Source of the DNA: Prolixibacteraceae bacterium
GTDB lineage: Bacteria; Bacteroidota; Bacteroidia; Bacteroidales; Prolixibacteraceae
Length of the DNA: 64,000 bases
NCBI GenBank assembly: GCA_019163175.1
Contig: JAFLKN010000020.1
Span: forward strand, 1-64,000
Direction: 5' to 3'
Under the pieces are notes generated by a model. The model saw only the letters and a list, made by a program, of their open reading frames with translations, made no database searches and was not told the origin of the DNA. Shown here piece by piece: positions 1 to 8,457 of this stretch. Position 1 is the stretch's first letter. Every line of letters starts with the position of its first letter. The position numbers were made by a program, and so were the translations under genes.

Positions 1-91
1 AAAGTATTTTTTCATTATTTAAGGATTAAAGGTTTAATGGTTTGGATAAAAATACTATTTAAAATACAGGGCTCAAAATTTTAATCCATTC

Positions 92-288
92 TCAGCCTGT
101 ATATAAATCAAATGATTCGAGAACTTCCCTATTTAGTTGATCTTCTTTCGACTGCATTTGCGAATCTTCGTATTTGCTAATGATTTTTCGGTGCCGGATG
201 TAGTTTAGGCAGCTCGATTTGGCGTAAGTGTACAAAAATGCCTGATACCCTTGAGGGGTTCATTCTTTTCACAATTCGGATTGGTCAA
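92..288 (-). pseudogene. Decayed ECF sigma factor fragment
   Basis: No intact gene is present here. Read on the minus strand, 259-92 translates to a stretch with YQAFLYTYAKSSCLNYIRHR, which resembles sigma region 2 of Bacteroidota ECF factors (the usual form is close to FLYTIARNRCLNYLR). The upstream part, NEPLKG preceded by LTNPNCEK (about 288-247), is in a different frame, and the two join at a run of G around 247-249 as if one base were lost. There is no start codon, no region 4 helix-turn-helix, and the frame stops at 92-94. I infer a dead remnant of a sigma gene. The match is short, so the family call rests on one segment. Confidence 0.5.
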
Positions 289-455
289 TTACCATTTCTT
301 TGTATTCATAACTTTAGACGATACAAATATGGTAATTTTTAGAATCAGGAAAGAAGCCCTGGCTTAGTTTGAATCCGGAATGTAGCGATTTCAGATATAA
401 GATTACCATAAAATATTTTTCATGAAGGTCGATTTCCGCAAGAAATAGTGATAAA

Positions 456-493
456 AAAAGGGTCAAACTGAATTTAAGCAGTTTAACCCTTTT
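456..493 (-). terminator. Rho-independent terminator of the tRNA pair
   Basis: The minus strand reads a 15-base stem (AAAAGGGTTAAACTG pairing with CAGTTTGACCCTTTT) around an 8-base loop, followed by T residues. It lies 7 bases beyond the tRNA-Pro 3' end, so it should end the tRNA transcript. Confidence 0.8.
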
Positions 494-499
494 ATTTTG

Positions 500-572
500 T
501 CGGGGTGGCCAGACTCGAACTGACGACCTCCTGGTCCCAAACCAGGCATACTACCAACTGTACTACACCCCG
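500..572 (-). tRNA. tRNA-Pro(TGG)
   Basis: On the minus strand the acceptor stem is CGGGGTG/CACCCCG, with A as discriminator base at 500. The anticodon arm is CCTGG-TTTGGGA-CCAGG, which gives anticodon TGG. The T arm is GTCAG-TTCGAGT-CTGGC. No 3' CCA is encoded. It follows tRNA-Ser by 28 bases and is probably co-transcribed with it. Confidence 0.97.
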
Positions 573-599
573 ATTAATCTTTTAATACCATTTTGTTGT

Positions 600-689
<90 letters not shown>

Positions 690-787
690 TTGGTATTGTA
701 ACAGAATTTAATCGACTCCAAACTTTCAGTTTTATAGCGATCTGCTTTCGTTTTTCGCTATCCATTCAGCCTTTGCGAATGTGCGTG

Positions 788-818
788 CAAATATAGAACT
801 ACTTTTTTCTTTAGCAAA
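788..818 (-). promoter_or_regulatory. Bacteroidota-type promoter for the tRNA pair
   Basis: The minus strand has TTTG (818-815), a 19-base spacer, then TATATTTG (795-788). This fits the known primary-sigma consensus of Bacteroidota, TTTG-N19-21-TAnnTTTG. Transcription would start near 781, about 90 bases before tRNA-Ser. Confidence 0.75.
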
Positions 819-819
819 A

Positions 820-1217
820 CAATTCCAATAAAAATCTGGTGTTTTTTAATGTTTTTTTCGAGCCCGAAAATTTATAAAAGCTTTGTCAAATGGGTCGTTC
901 TACGATTGGCAATTTAAAAAGTTTTATCCGAAAGAAATATGATACCTAAGCATTCTGGTAATCAGTCAGATATTACATACATGTTATTAAAACCCCTGAT
1001 TTAATTGGAAAATTGACAAATGGAGATTATATTTGAATCAACAAATCGTTCTGTAACATACGTCAAAAGATATTGTCCGCATTAATTCTACGTTTGGAAA
1101 ATTCAACATTTACAATTGACCCGAGTAAGCTTTTGACTGCTAAAACAGGCCTAGTAACGCGAAAGCGCGAGTAGCACATGCTACCGTTGGAAGTTTGATC
1201 AGGCAGGCACTCAAATC
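820..1217. other. Gene-free stretch with two adjacent small hairpins
   Basis: I see no supported coding sequence between the tRNA promoter and lnt. At 1158-1167 there is a GAAA-capped hairpin (CGC-GAAA-GCG), and at 1171-1184 a second one (GTAGC-ACAT-GCTAC). An alternative pairing AACG/CGTT (1156-1159 with 1185-1188) would enclose the second hairpin. No T tract follows, so this is not an obvious terminator. It could be structured RNA or the end of a lost mobile element; nothing decides. Confidence 0.3.
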
Positions 1218-2861
1218 CTATTTATCTGGGATTTTTACAATCGAATTAATGCGGATTTTTTTATTCTCGAAATTCTTATTGTATATAATAGTGAAAGCTG
1301 AGATTAGCCCTGATAAAACCTGGCAGATTCTTCCCAAATAGTCTCCGTAGTTCGAATAAAATGTCACTTCCGCATTTAATTGTATTGTTGATTGAATTGC
1401 TTCAAACGAATTTAGTTTCGTTTTTTTTAGCACATTGCCCCGCTGATTAATGAATCCTGAAATGCCTGTGTTTGCACTTTGGACAATTGACCGACGCGTC
1501 TCCAAGGCTCGTAGTCGCGAATAGCTAAAATGCTGCCAGCTTCCGGGAGAACTTTTCCACCAACCATCATTTGTGATTACAACCAAAACGTTTGCACCTC
1601 GCTGTACTATTTTAGAGCAATATTCACCAAAAACTGATTCGAAACAAATAACTGATCCATATTTCATAGAATGGTTTCCTTCAAATATTACAGGTTCCTT
1701 TGATGCAGTCATACTTCCGTTGTTTCCTCCAAGATTTATAAGGAACTTACCCAAAAAGGAGAAGTATTTTTGGAAGGGCATCTGTTCAACGCCATTAACG
1801 AGAATACTTTTATGACTGATCTGTATTTTCTGAGTACTATCAATCATTAGTGCTGAATTGAAAGTATCAAAGTAGAAATCACCTTCAACTGATTTTCTTG
1901 CAGTTTCAGAAATTGTTTCGTTCGCCTCAATTTTACGTTGAGTTATTGCTCCAACAACAAAATTCACATTCGGAAATTTTCGAATTACTTCAGAAAGTGG
2001 CAAAAGTGACTGATTTTGAGTTAATATCGAGTCTTCCCACAAAGTTGGCCAGGCTGTTTCAGGTGCTACAACTAAATCGGTCGAATTGGTGATTTGTGTT
2101 TCAGCCAATTCAATTAGCTTTATAATCTGTTCACTGGAACTCAAACCCGAAAATTTTTCGGTATATGGATCAATGTTCGGCTGTAGGCTCACTACATTTA
2201 GGAGTGAACCTTTCTCGGTATAATTGGAATAAATATATAATGACCCAACAATCGGAAGAAAGATAAAAACCAGGGCCATACTTGCACGTTTGAGAGATTT
2301 CAAAGAAGATTGTCGGGTTGCGAAACTTAGTATGGCTGAGTATATCAGGTTGTTGGAAAGTAAAATCCACAATGAACCTCCCAAAATACCTGTAAATTCG
2401 TACCATTGTACCAACTTTACTGAATTGGCAAATCCATTCCCGAGCGATAACCATGGCCATGGAAGTGTCCAATTGTGGTGTAGAAATTCAAATGCCAGCC
2501 AGAAGATGATTAGAGAAAAATAAGATGAAATAAGGCTAAACTTTCGATTGATAAGTTGTCTCGAACACCAAACGGAAGCCATTAACAACGCATTGAGTAC
2601 AACGATAAATAGCATTCCAACAAGAGAAACGTATGCAATCCACCAGGTTGAAAGCGCATTCCATATCAGAAAAGTTGTAAATGCCGGGAAAAAGAAAATA
2701 CTTTTTCGCCCATCATTTTGTCTTGACAGCTGATCTTCTGCGAAAAGCAAAGGACAAAAAGCAAAGAACAGTGTCCAACTCAGACCCTCAATTAGCCAAG
2801 GTAAACTCAGTAAAATGCCTGAAATGCCTGAAAGAAAAAAAAATAGAAATTTTCTGTGCAT
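1218..2861 (-). CDS. lnt: Apolipoprotein N-acyltransferase
   Basis: This inner-membrane enzyme transfers an acyl chain from phospholipid to the N-terminal cysteine of diacylated lipoproteins, the last step of lipoprotein maturation. The first 210 residues or so are strongly hydrophobic with several membrane helices. The rest is a periplasmic nitrilase-like domain. The expected triad is visible: Glu268 in VAPETAW, Lys351 in ISHKSILVNG, and Cys406 in VICFESVFGEY. At 547 residues it matches the family. The start is an ATG. It lies 48 bases after the metallophosphatase gene on the same strand and may share its transcript. Many lipoproteins in this window (SusD, GH92, FKBPs) would be its substrates. 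Confidence 0.95.
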   Translation of the reverse strand: MHRKFLFFFLSGISGILLSLPWLIEGLSWTLFFAFCPLLFAEDQLSRQNDGRKSIFFFPAFTTFLIWNALSTWWIAYVSLVGMLFIVVLNALLMASVWCSRQLINRKFSLISSYFSLIIFWLAFEFLHHNWTLPWPWLSLGNGFANSVKLVQWYEFTGILGGSLWILLSNNLIYSAILSFATRQSSLKSLKRASMALVFIFLPIVGSLYIYSNYTEKGSLLNVVSLQPNIDPYTEKFSGLSSSEQIIKLIELAETQITNSTDLVVAPETAWPTLWEDSILTQNQSLLPLSEVIRKFPNVNFVVGAITQRKIEANETISETARKSVEGDFYFDTFNSALMIDSTQKIQISHKSILVNGVEQMPFQKYFSFLGKFLINLGGNNGSMTASKEPVIFEGNHSMKYGSVICFESVFGEYCSKIVQRGANVLVVITNDGWWKSSPGSWQHFSYSRLRALETRRSIVQSANTGISGFINQRGNVLKKTKLNSFEAIQSTIQLNAEVTFYSNYGDYLGRICQVLSGLISAFTIIYNKNFENKKIRINSIVKIPDK

Positions 2862-2909
2862 TGAAATGTATAACGACTATAATCAGTCAATTAACAAATA
2901 AGCAATCAC

Positions 2910-3824
2910 TTAAAGATTATCCAGTATAGCAACAGGTTCATTCAGCTTCCCCGTCTGGTCGAAGATAAATTCAATTTTACCCATTGCTAATGCTGCCCAG
3001 CCCGCCTGATTAACCAATATTGGTTTTCCATCTGCATTTTTTAAGACTGAAGGTTTTTTAAGAAATGAATGGGTATGTCCTCCGATAATTAAATCGGTGT
3101 ATCTGGTTTGGGGAGCAAGGGTCATATCACTTATTTTATTTTGCTCAAATGAATAGCCAAGGTGCGACAAGCAAATTACCAGGTCGCACGAATGCTCTTT
3201 TTTCAGTAAAAATTCTATTTTCTGAGCCATTTTTACAGGATCAAGATACTGCGTGTTGCCATAATTGAGTTTTCCTACCAGTCCGTCTAACTCAATGCCC
3301 AAACCATAAATCCCAATCTTTATCTTTCCTTTTTTTAGAATATGAAAAGGTACAATGTGATCAGCCAGAATAGTATCAGAAAAGTCGTAGTTACTAGAGA
3401 CAATTGGAAAATTGGCATATTTGAAAGCTGATAAAATATCGTTCAGCCCATTGTCAAATTCATGATTTCCAACAGTTCCGGCATCGTATCCCATCTTACT
3501 CATCACTTTCAGAATGAGGTCGCCTTTGAAATAATTAAAATATGGAGTTCCTTGAAACATATCTCCGGCATCAAGAAGCAGTAGATTGGGATTTTCTTTT
3601 CTGGCTTGATTTACCATAGTTGCAATTCTGATCAGACCACCTTTGCCGGGGAATTCGGCATGGTCAGCAGGGAAGGGGTCGATATGGCAATGCATATCGT
3701 TGGTGTGCATAATAGTTAGCTTTACCAGTTCGCCTGAAGCAAATAGCTCCGAGGGGAAAAGTCCCAGCGACAAAGCTCCGCCACCAATCACCGATTGTTT
3801 TAAAAAGGTACGCCTATTGCTCAT
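2910..3824 (-). CDS. 5'-nucleotidase N-terminal metallophosphatase domain protein
   Basis: This is a calcineurin-like metallophosphatase of the UshA/5'-nucleotidase type, about 304 residues. A twin-arginine-type leader (NRRTFLKQSVIGGG) suggests Tat export. Metal-binding motifs follow: IMHTNDMHCH, LLDAGDMFQGTP, VGNHEFDNG, CLSHLGY and IIGGHTHSF. It stops after the metallophosphatase domain; the C-terminal substrate-binding domain is encoded by the gene upstream, with which it overlaps by 11 bases. The ATG at 3824 is preferred because GGGAGA lies about 7 bases before it; a longer frame would start at TTG (3854). Together the two genes equal one classic 5'-nucleotidase. Confidence 0.9.
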   Translation of the reverse strand: MSNRRTFLKQSVIGGGALSLGLFPSELFASGELVKLTIMHTNDMHCHIDPFPADHAEFPGKGGLIRIATMVNQARKENPNLLLLDAGDMFQGTPYFNYFKGDLILKVMSKMGYDAGTVGNHEFDNGLNDILSAFKYANFPIVSSNYDFSDTILADHIVPFHILKKGKIKIGIYGLGIELDGLVGKLNYGNTQYLDPVKMAQKIEFLLKKEHSCDLVICLSHLGYSFEQNKISDMTLAPQTRYTDLIIGGHTHSFLKKPSVLKNADGKPILVNQAGWAALAMGKIEFIFDQTGKLNEPVAILDNL

Positions 3825-4572
3825 TATAAATTCTCCCATCCTCTTTAATGTCAATTATTCCGTCTCGTTTGTACCGGTTAGCCATAATCTCAATCAAAGT
3901 ATCTCTTATTTTTATTTTGGTATCTATCCGATCTGCCGGATTCGAAAACATACTCATCTGATCTCCGCCGTTAGCAATGTAGTCATTTGTTGCCAACCAA
4001 TATAAGGCTGATGGATCCACTACTTTTCCACCAACCAATAGTGTAGCTAACTTTTCATCCCTGATTCCCAGCTTAATGCCCGCAACTCCTTCACCTCCTC
4101 TGATCGCAATTCGTTCTCCCATCCGAAGAATTGATTCCCCTGAAATATGTATCAGGACTATTTCATTCTCAAAAGGCATCAATTCAAAAATGCGACCTAC
4201 AGTAATTTCTCCCTGAGGAAGCGAGGCTCGCAGACCTCCATAATTCACATAAGATGCGTCGGGCTTAATCTTCATATTTTGCGAAATGCAATAGTTGGTC
4301 GCTGCTTCCAGTATGATGTCAGAAACCAGATTGGTCAATTTGCTTTCGGGTTTTGCCTTTACCAGCGATGTGGCGCTTACCGTAACCAGCTTCGACATAT
4401 CGTTGGCAATGCTGTCTCTGTAAGGTTTTACAATAACCTGAATTGCCGAATCAACGCTGCCTGAATATGTATCAACCGAAATGTTTTTTGTATTAATCTG
4501 ATGCACCGAAAGTTGATGCGCGCAGGAGAATAGAAATAAAATTGCAAAAAGGCTGATAAATAAACGGCGCAT
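3814..4572 (-). CDS. 5'-nucleotidase C-terminal domain lipoprotein
   Basis: This 252-residue protein starts with a lipoprotein signal peptide (FLFSCAHQ, lipid-modified Cys17). The remainder matches the C-terminal domain of UshA-type 5'-nucleotidases, which binds the nucleotide base: NLVSDIILEAATNY, the NYGGLRASLPQGEITVGRIF segment, MPFENEIV, and ATNDYIANGGDQM near the end. It carries no metal site of its own. It is first in the pair and overlaps the metallophosphatase gene, so I infer that the two products form one split enzyme, one half lipid-anchored and the other Tat-exported. It diverges from the amidase gene with 104 bases between. Confidence 0.88.
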   Translation of the reverse strand: MRRLFISLFAILFLFSCAHQLSVHQINTKNISVDTYSGSVDSAIQVIVKPYRDSIANDMSKLVTVSATSLVKAKPESKLTNLVSDIILEAATNYCISQNMKIKPDASYVNYGGLRASLPQGEITVGRIFELMPFENEIVLIHISGESILRMGERIAIRGGEGVAGIKLGIRDEKLATLLVGGKVVDPSALYWLATNDYIANGGDQMSMFSNPADRIDTKIKIRDTLIEIMANRYKRDGIIDIKEDGRIYNEQ

Positions 4573-4676
4573 TGAATTATATTTAAAAATGAATTTGCTT
4601 TGTTCTAATCATATTACTAAGCATAAAGATAAAACAAAATCCATTCAAAACCGTTTGATTTAAAAATCATTTCCTG

Positions 4677-5741
4677 ATGTTTCGAACAACCAAATGTGCA
4701 TATCTTACAAACAGAATATATCCCATCATACTCTCTGTTTTCTTTATTCTTCTTAGTAGCCTGCAGATATCAGCACAAGAATACATAACTTTTAAAGCGA
4801 AGAAAGGCGATGGTATTTATTCTGTCCTGAAGCAGAACGGGTATCCATCGGCAGAATATCTGAATGAATTTATTGAACTGAATAAGAAGAAGCTTGGCAA
4901 AGAAAACTCGTTAATTGTTGGGAGAATATATCGGCTGCCGTTAAAGAAAGATAAACTTGCAGCTGTTCCTGACAAACAAATCCCTGCAGAAAAGGTCACG
5001 AAGAAGAAAGTTTATGAGATTTATGGATCAAAATACAGGGAAATCACGATAAAAAGCAATGAGCTTTCCGGGGCAATTTATTACCTAATGAGTGGACATG
5101 GAGGGCCAGATCCGGGAGCCGTTGGAAATTTGAATGGACATATTTTGTGTGAAGATGAGTATGCCTATGATGTAACGCTGAGGCTTGCATTAAATCTGAC
5201 AGAACGTGGAGCAAGTGTATATATGATTATTCGTGATCCCAACGATGGCATTCGCGATGAGCAGTTTCTTTTGCCAGACAAGGATGAGGTTTGCTACCCA
5301 GGAAATCAAATTCCACTAGGCCAACTTCCTCGCCTAAAACAAGAGACTTCTGCGGTTAATAATCTGCACGCTAAAAATAAGGGCAAATTTCAACGTATGG
5401 TCGTTATTCATGTTGACTCCAGAAGTAACAAGGAGAATATCGATGTTTTCTTTTACCACGATAAGGGCAGCAGTTCAGGTAAAAAAATGGCAGCTACTTT
5501 AAAGCAAACGTTTGTGCAAAAATATGCCATACATCAGCCCAATAAAGTATACAACGGAACGGTCTCAGATCGAAACCTGTATGTCATCAAAAATTCACTT
5601 GTACCTTCTGTTTTTATTGAGCTTGGAAATATTAACCATACCCGCGATCAGCAACGGTTTATTATTTCGGATAACCGACAAGCAGTAGCCAATTGGCTGC
5701 GCGATGGCTTAATAGCGGATTACAAAAAATCCATCAAATGA
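4677..5741 (+). CDS. N-acetylmuramoyl-L-alanine amidase with LysM-like domain
   Basis: This is a zinc amidase of the Amidase_3 family that cleaves the bond between N-acetylmuramic acid and the stem peptide. A signal peptide ends near LQISAQ. A LysM-like segment follows (TFKAKKGDGIYSVLKQNGY to GRIYRLP, residues about 38-95). The catalytic domain has MSGHGGPDPGAVG (zinc His), CEDEYAYDV (zinc Glu), VVIHVDSR (zinc His) and SVFIELGNINH (catalytic Glu). The LysM-like part should hold it on peptidoglycan in the periplasm. The 3' end overlaps the next gene by 4 bases (ATGA), which suggests translational coupling. Confidence 0.9.
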   Translation: MFRTTKCAYLTNRIYPIILSVFFILLSSLQISAQEYITFKAKKGDGIYSVLKQNGYPSAEYLNEFIELNKKKLGKENSLIVGRIYRLPLKKDKLAAVPDKQIPAEKVTKKKVYEIYGSKYREITIKSNELSGAIYYLMSGHGGPDPGAVGNLNGHILCEDEYAYDVTLRLALNLTERGASVYMIIRDPNDGIRDEQFLLPDKDEVCYPGNQIPLGQLPRLKQETSAVNNLHAKNKGKFQRMVVIHVDSRSNKENIDVFFYHDKGSSSGKKMAATLKQTFVQKYAIHQPNKVYNGTVSDRNLYVIKNSLVPSVFIELGNINHTRDQQRFIISDNRQAVANWLRDGLIADYKKSIK

Positions 5742-6121
5742 TTCCGATTCCGGAAGGGAAAATAGTGATACAGTTCGACGGGATGTGTGTTTTGTGCAGT
5801 CGTACAGTTCGGTTTCTACTGAAAGCTGACCGGAAGAATAAATTTCTGTTTCAGACACTTCAAGGCTCAGCAGATATCAAATCAATTGAAACGGTAATTG
5901 TAACTAATCATTTTGGTCGTCGGTACGATTATTTTGATGCCGTTTTGAAAATAGGTCACGAATTGGGAGGTGTGTACAAAATGGTTGCAATTTTTAAAAT
6001 TTTTCCCAGAAGTTGGCGACACTCAATGTACATGTGGATAGCGCGAAACAGATTTCGGTGGTTTGGCAAGCGCCAGACTTGTTATTTGACTGACGAGTCG
6101 GAAAAGGGAAAGTTTATCTAA
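5738..6121 (+). CDS. DCC-family thiol-disulfide oxidoreductase (DUF393)
   Basis: This small protein of about 127 residues carries the family signature FDGMCVLCSRTVRFLL near its N-terminus, a CxxC in a thioredoxin-like context, with RHSMYMWIARNRFRWFG towards the C-terminus. Members are predicted thiol oxidoreductases; their substrates are mostly unknown. The ATG at 5738 overlaps the amidase stop codon, which fixes this start better than the longer frame from 5693. Its stop codon overlaps that of the convergent DUF4924 gene. Confidence 0.85.
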   Translation: MIPIPEGKIVIQFDGMCVLCSRTVRFLLKADRKNKFLFQTLQGSADIKSIETVIVTNHFGRRYDYFDAVLKIGHELGGVYKMVAIFKIFPRSWRHSMYMWIARNRFRWFGKRQTCYLTDESEKGKFI

Positions 6122-6660
6122 AATTCAAAATCATCATTTTCGAACTGAATATATCTGGTTGATAAATGTCCGATCATCTTCCCGAAACCTTCAACTGTCA
6201 TTCTGGTCGAGTCTGTAATTTCTGCATTTTTAAGTTTCAGAAGTAAAAAGCCATAAAGCGCATTCAGGCACGCTTCCACTTCATTTTCAGAGTCAATGCC
6301 CGACCGTTCCATTATTTCTGCAATCGCATTCCGGTTCAGTTGGTAAAGCCGTATGTATTCCTGATCATTTTGGATTTCAAGCATTTTCAAGTGAAATTCA
6401 TTAAGATCATTCACCAGATTAATGATTACCTGGAGGTGTCCTTTTTCCTGAACATGTTCTTTTTCCATCATCACGGCCAGATTGTTGTACCATGCAGCTA
6501 TTTCTTTACTTGCAGTCTCTCCGGCTTTGAAACGCTCTACCAGTTGTTGATTAATCGTTTCAGGATTAAACGAACATGCACGCAGCAAATCTTCTACCTG
6601 CCACATATACAAAATATATTCAGCAATATTTGTTTTTCGTAATTCCTGAGCAATCAGCAT
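6118..6660 (-). CDS. DUF4924 family protein
   Basis: This is a predicted soluble helical protein of 180 residues. The start MLIAQELRKTNIAEYILYMWQ and the pattern EEL/LN-rich helices match DUF4924, a family I know from Bacteroidota without assigned function. There is no signal peptide, membrane helix or recognisable catalytic motif. The ATG at 6660 is used; the frame extends only one codon to a TTG. It is last in a minus-strand run after rplY, pth and the S4-domain gene, so a link to translation is possible but unproven. Confidence 0.75.
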   Translation of the reverse strand: MLIAQELRKTNIAEYILYMWQVEDLLRACSFNPETINQQLVERFKAGETASKEIAAWYNNLAVMMEKEHVQEKGHLQVIINLVNDLNEFHLKMLEIQNDQEYIRLYQLNRNAIAEIMERSGIDSENEVEACLNALYGFLLLKLKNAEITDSTRMTVEGFGKMIGHLSTRYIQFENDDFEF

Positions 6661-6712
6661 CAATTCAAGAGTTTAAAGTGAAAATTTAAAGTAGAACGCA
6701 ATGATAAAATAG

Positions 6713-7090
6713 TTATACATTAAAGAAATCGTCCAGGTCACGGCGTTCTTTTTTTGTTGGTCGGCCAGTTCCACGCTCGCGATTAAAAACGCTCATGTTT
6801 TTCTGAACTTCGAGTATTTCAAGTTCCGAAGCCGGCGTTGTTTCAACCATAAAATCAGGAACCAGTTTCGCTGACATACGTGTTTCGGTGAGGGCAATAA
6901 CTTTATAACTGCGGGTAATTGGTGGTCGGCGAAGCTGAATAGTTTCCCCAATTTTTAATTCGCGCGATGGCTTAACGTTCATTCCGCCAATCGTAACCTT
7001 TCCTTTTCGGCATTCTTCTGAGGCCAGACTGCGCGTTTTATACAATCTCACGGCGAAAAGCCATTTGTCGATGCGAATTCCTTCTGCCAT
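6713..7090 (-). CDS. S4-domain RNA-binding protein, Hsp15-like
   Basis: The first 65 residues are an S4 RNA-binding domain (IRIDKWLFAVRLYKTRSLAS, then GKVTIGGMNVKPSRELKIGE). The basic C-terminal tail ends RGTGRPTKKERRDLDDFF, as in Hsp15/HslR. In E. coli, Hsp15 binds 50S subunits that carry a stalled peptidyl-tRNA. The gene sits 1 base after pth, which releases peptides from such tRNAs, so the pairing fits ribosome rescue. At 125 residues the length is normal. Confidence 0.85.
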   Translation of the reverse strand: MAEGIRIDKWLFAVRLYKTRSLASEECRKGKVTIGGMNVKPSRELKIGETIQLRRPPITRSYKVIALTETRMSAKLVPDFMVETTPASELEILEVQKNMSVFNRERGTGRPTKKERRDLDDFFNV

Positions 7091-7091
7091 T

Positions 7092-7658
7092 TTACTTCCG
7101 TTTATTAAAGAAAGTCATGGTTTGTGCCACTCCAATGGTTCCGAAGCTTTTGATGATTTCAATTGAGGTGTCTATCAGTGCCGGAAGTTCAAGTCTCTCT
7201 TGTTTGTCCCATTCGCCCAACACATAATCAATTTGCTGTCCTTGCCTGAAATTATCACCAATTCCGAAACGCAGCCGGGCATAATCCTGGCTTCCAATGA
7301 CCTGAGTGATGTTTTTCAGCCCGTTGTGACCGGCATCGCTTCCTTTGGCCCGAAGTCGCAAAGAACCCAGTGGCAGTGCAAGATCGTCGACAACGACCAG
7401 AAGATTTTCGATTGTAATTCCTTCTTTCTGCATCCAGTAATTAACGGCCTTTCCACTCAGATTCATATAAGTGGAAGGCTTTAGCAAAATAAACGTACGG
7501 CCTTTGAATTTATATTCAGTAACCCAACCATGACGCTCATCGCTAAAAACAATATTGGACGCCTCTGCGAGAGCGTCCAATATTTTAAATCCTATATTAT
7601 GCCGGGTATTTTCGTATTCTTTTCCCGGGTTTCCTAATCCAGAAATCAGGTATTTCAT
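7092..7658 (-). CDS. pth: Peptidyl-tRNA hydrolase
   Basis: This enzyme hydrolyses the ester bond of peptidyl-tRNAs that drop off ribosomes. It has 188 residues, typical for the family. The conserved positions are visible: GLGNPGKEYENTRHNIGF (Asn10 region and catalytic His20), PSTYMNLSG, and VVVDDLALPLG (Asp). It lies between rplY and the S4-domain gene on the same strand. The rplY-pth order is common in bacteria. Confidence 0.96.
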   Translation of the reverse strand: MKYLISGLGNPGKEYENTRHNIGFKILDALAEASNIVFSDERHGWVTEYKFKGRTFILLKPSTYMNLSGKAVNYWMQKEGITIENLLVVVDDLALPLGSLRLRAKGSDAGHNGLKNITQVIGSQDYARLRFGIGDNFRQGQQIDYVLGEWDKQERLELPALIDTSIEIIKSFGTIGVAQTMTFFNKRK

Positions 7659-7771
7659 CAGAAAATAATTTGTTTTTTAATTGCCTGATGCAACTCTCAT
7701 GTTGTTGGTCAATTTATTTCATAAAAGGGGATTTCACAACATGATCGTTTCAAAATGCAAAATTTTAAGGA

Positions 7772-8347
7772 TTAACCTTTACCACCTGCTTTTGCTGATT
7801 TAGCAGCTCTTGTGATCATGATAGTAATTACAGGAACAGCTTTTGCATTGAGGAATTCCAAATTTTCTCTCTGAAGAGAAGCAACTTTAATACTTTGACC
7901 TAAATCTAAATCATCAACGTTAATTTCGATAAAATCAGGAAGATGTTTTACCATTGCTTTTACTTTCAGTGTACGAAGGTTCTGTTTCAATTTACCCCCT
8001 TTACGAATACCTTTTGCGAACCCGTCAACTTTGATTGGAATTTCAACCTTTACCATTTTGTCTTCCGAAGTACGAAGGAAATCTACGTGTAAAAGTTGTT
8101 CTTCAACCGGGTGGAATTGCGAATCTTTAATAATTGACTGGTAAACTGTTCCGTCGATATCCAAATCTACCAAATACACGTGTGGTGTATAAATTAACGA
8201 TTTGAATTCTTTTTCAGGAGCATAAAAATGGATAGGAGCTTCGCCTCCATAAAGTACTCCGGGAACTAACCCTTCTGCACGAAGTCTTTTGGTTTCTTTT
8301 TTACCTACGACTTCTCTCTTGGTGCCTTTAATCGAAATTGATTTCAT
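7772..8347 (-). CDS. rplY: 50S ribosomal protein L25/Ctc
   Basis: This is a 5S rRNA-binding ribosomal protein of the longer Ctc type: an N-terminal L25 domain (residues 1-90, with GLVPGVLYGG) followed by the C-terminal TL5/Ctc beta domain (VEIPIKVDGFAKGIRKGG, then INVDDLDLGQSIKV). The tail, ending KSAKAGGKG, is short and basic. It has 191 residues. It heads the minus-strand group with pth and the S4 protein, with a TATATTTG box about 100 bases upstream. Confidence 0.95.
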   Translation of the reverse strand: MKSISIKGTKREVVGKKETKRLRAEGLVPGVLYGGEAPIHFYAPEKEFKSLIYTPHVYLVDLDIDGTVYQSIIKDSQFHPVEEQLLHVDFLRTSEDKMVKVEIPIKVDGFAKGIRKGGKLKQNLRTLKVKAMVKHLPDFIEINVDDLDLGQSIKVASLQRENLEFLNAKAVPVITIMITRAAKSAKAGGKG

Positions 8348-8445
8348 TTTACTTTTTTAAATTATTTAAATTATGGTACTCAGTCCTCCCTTTACGATGA
8401 AAGGGCAAACAGCATGCATAACATGTGCTTAGGAAAAAGCGGTGC

Positions 8446-8453
8446 AAATATAT
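8446..8453 (-). promoter_or_regulatory. -7 box (TATATTTG) upstream of rplY
   Basis: The minus strand reads TATATTTG, matching the Bacteroidota -7 consensus TAnnTTTG. It sits at the very end of prs, so the rplY group probably has its own start near 8439 and a leader of about 90 bases. I see no clear -33 TTTG at the usual spacing. Confidence 0.5.
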
Positions 8454-8457
8454 ACAA

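Noticed and set aside
1573-2733. Several plus-strand frames opposite lnt
   Set aside because: All are antisense to lnt, which has its full catalytic triad in frame.
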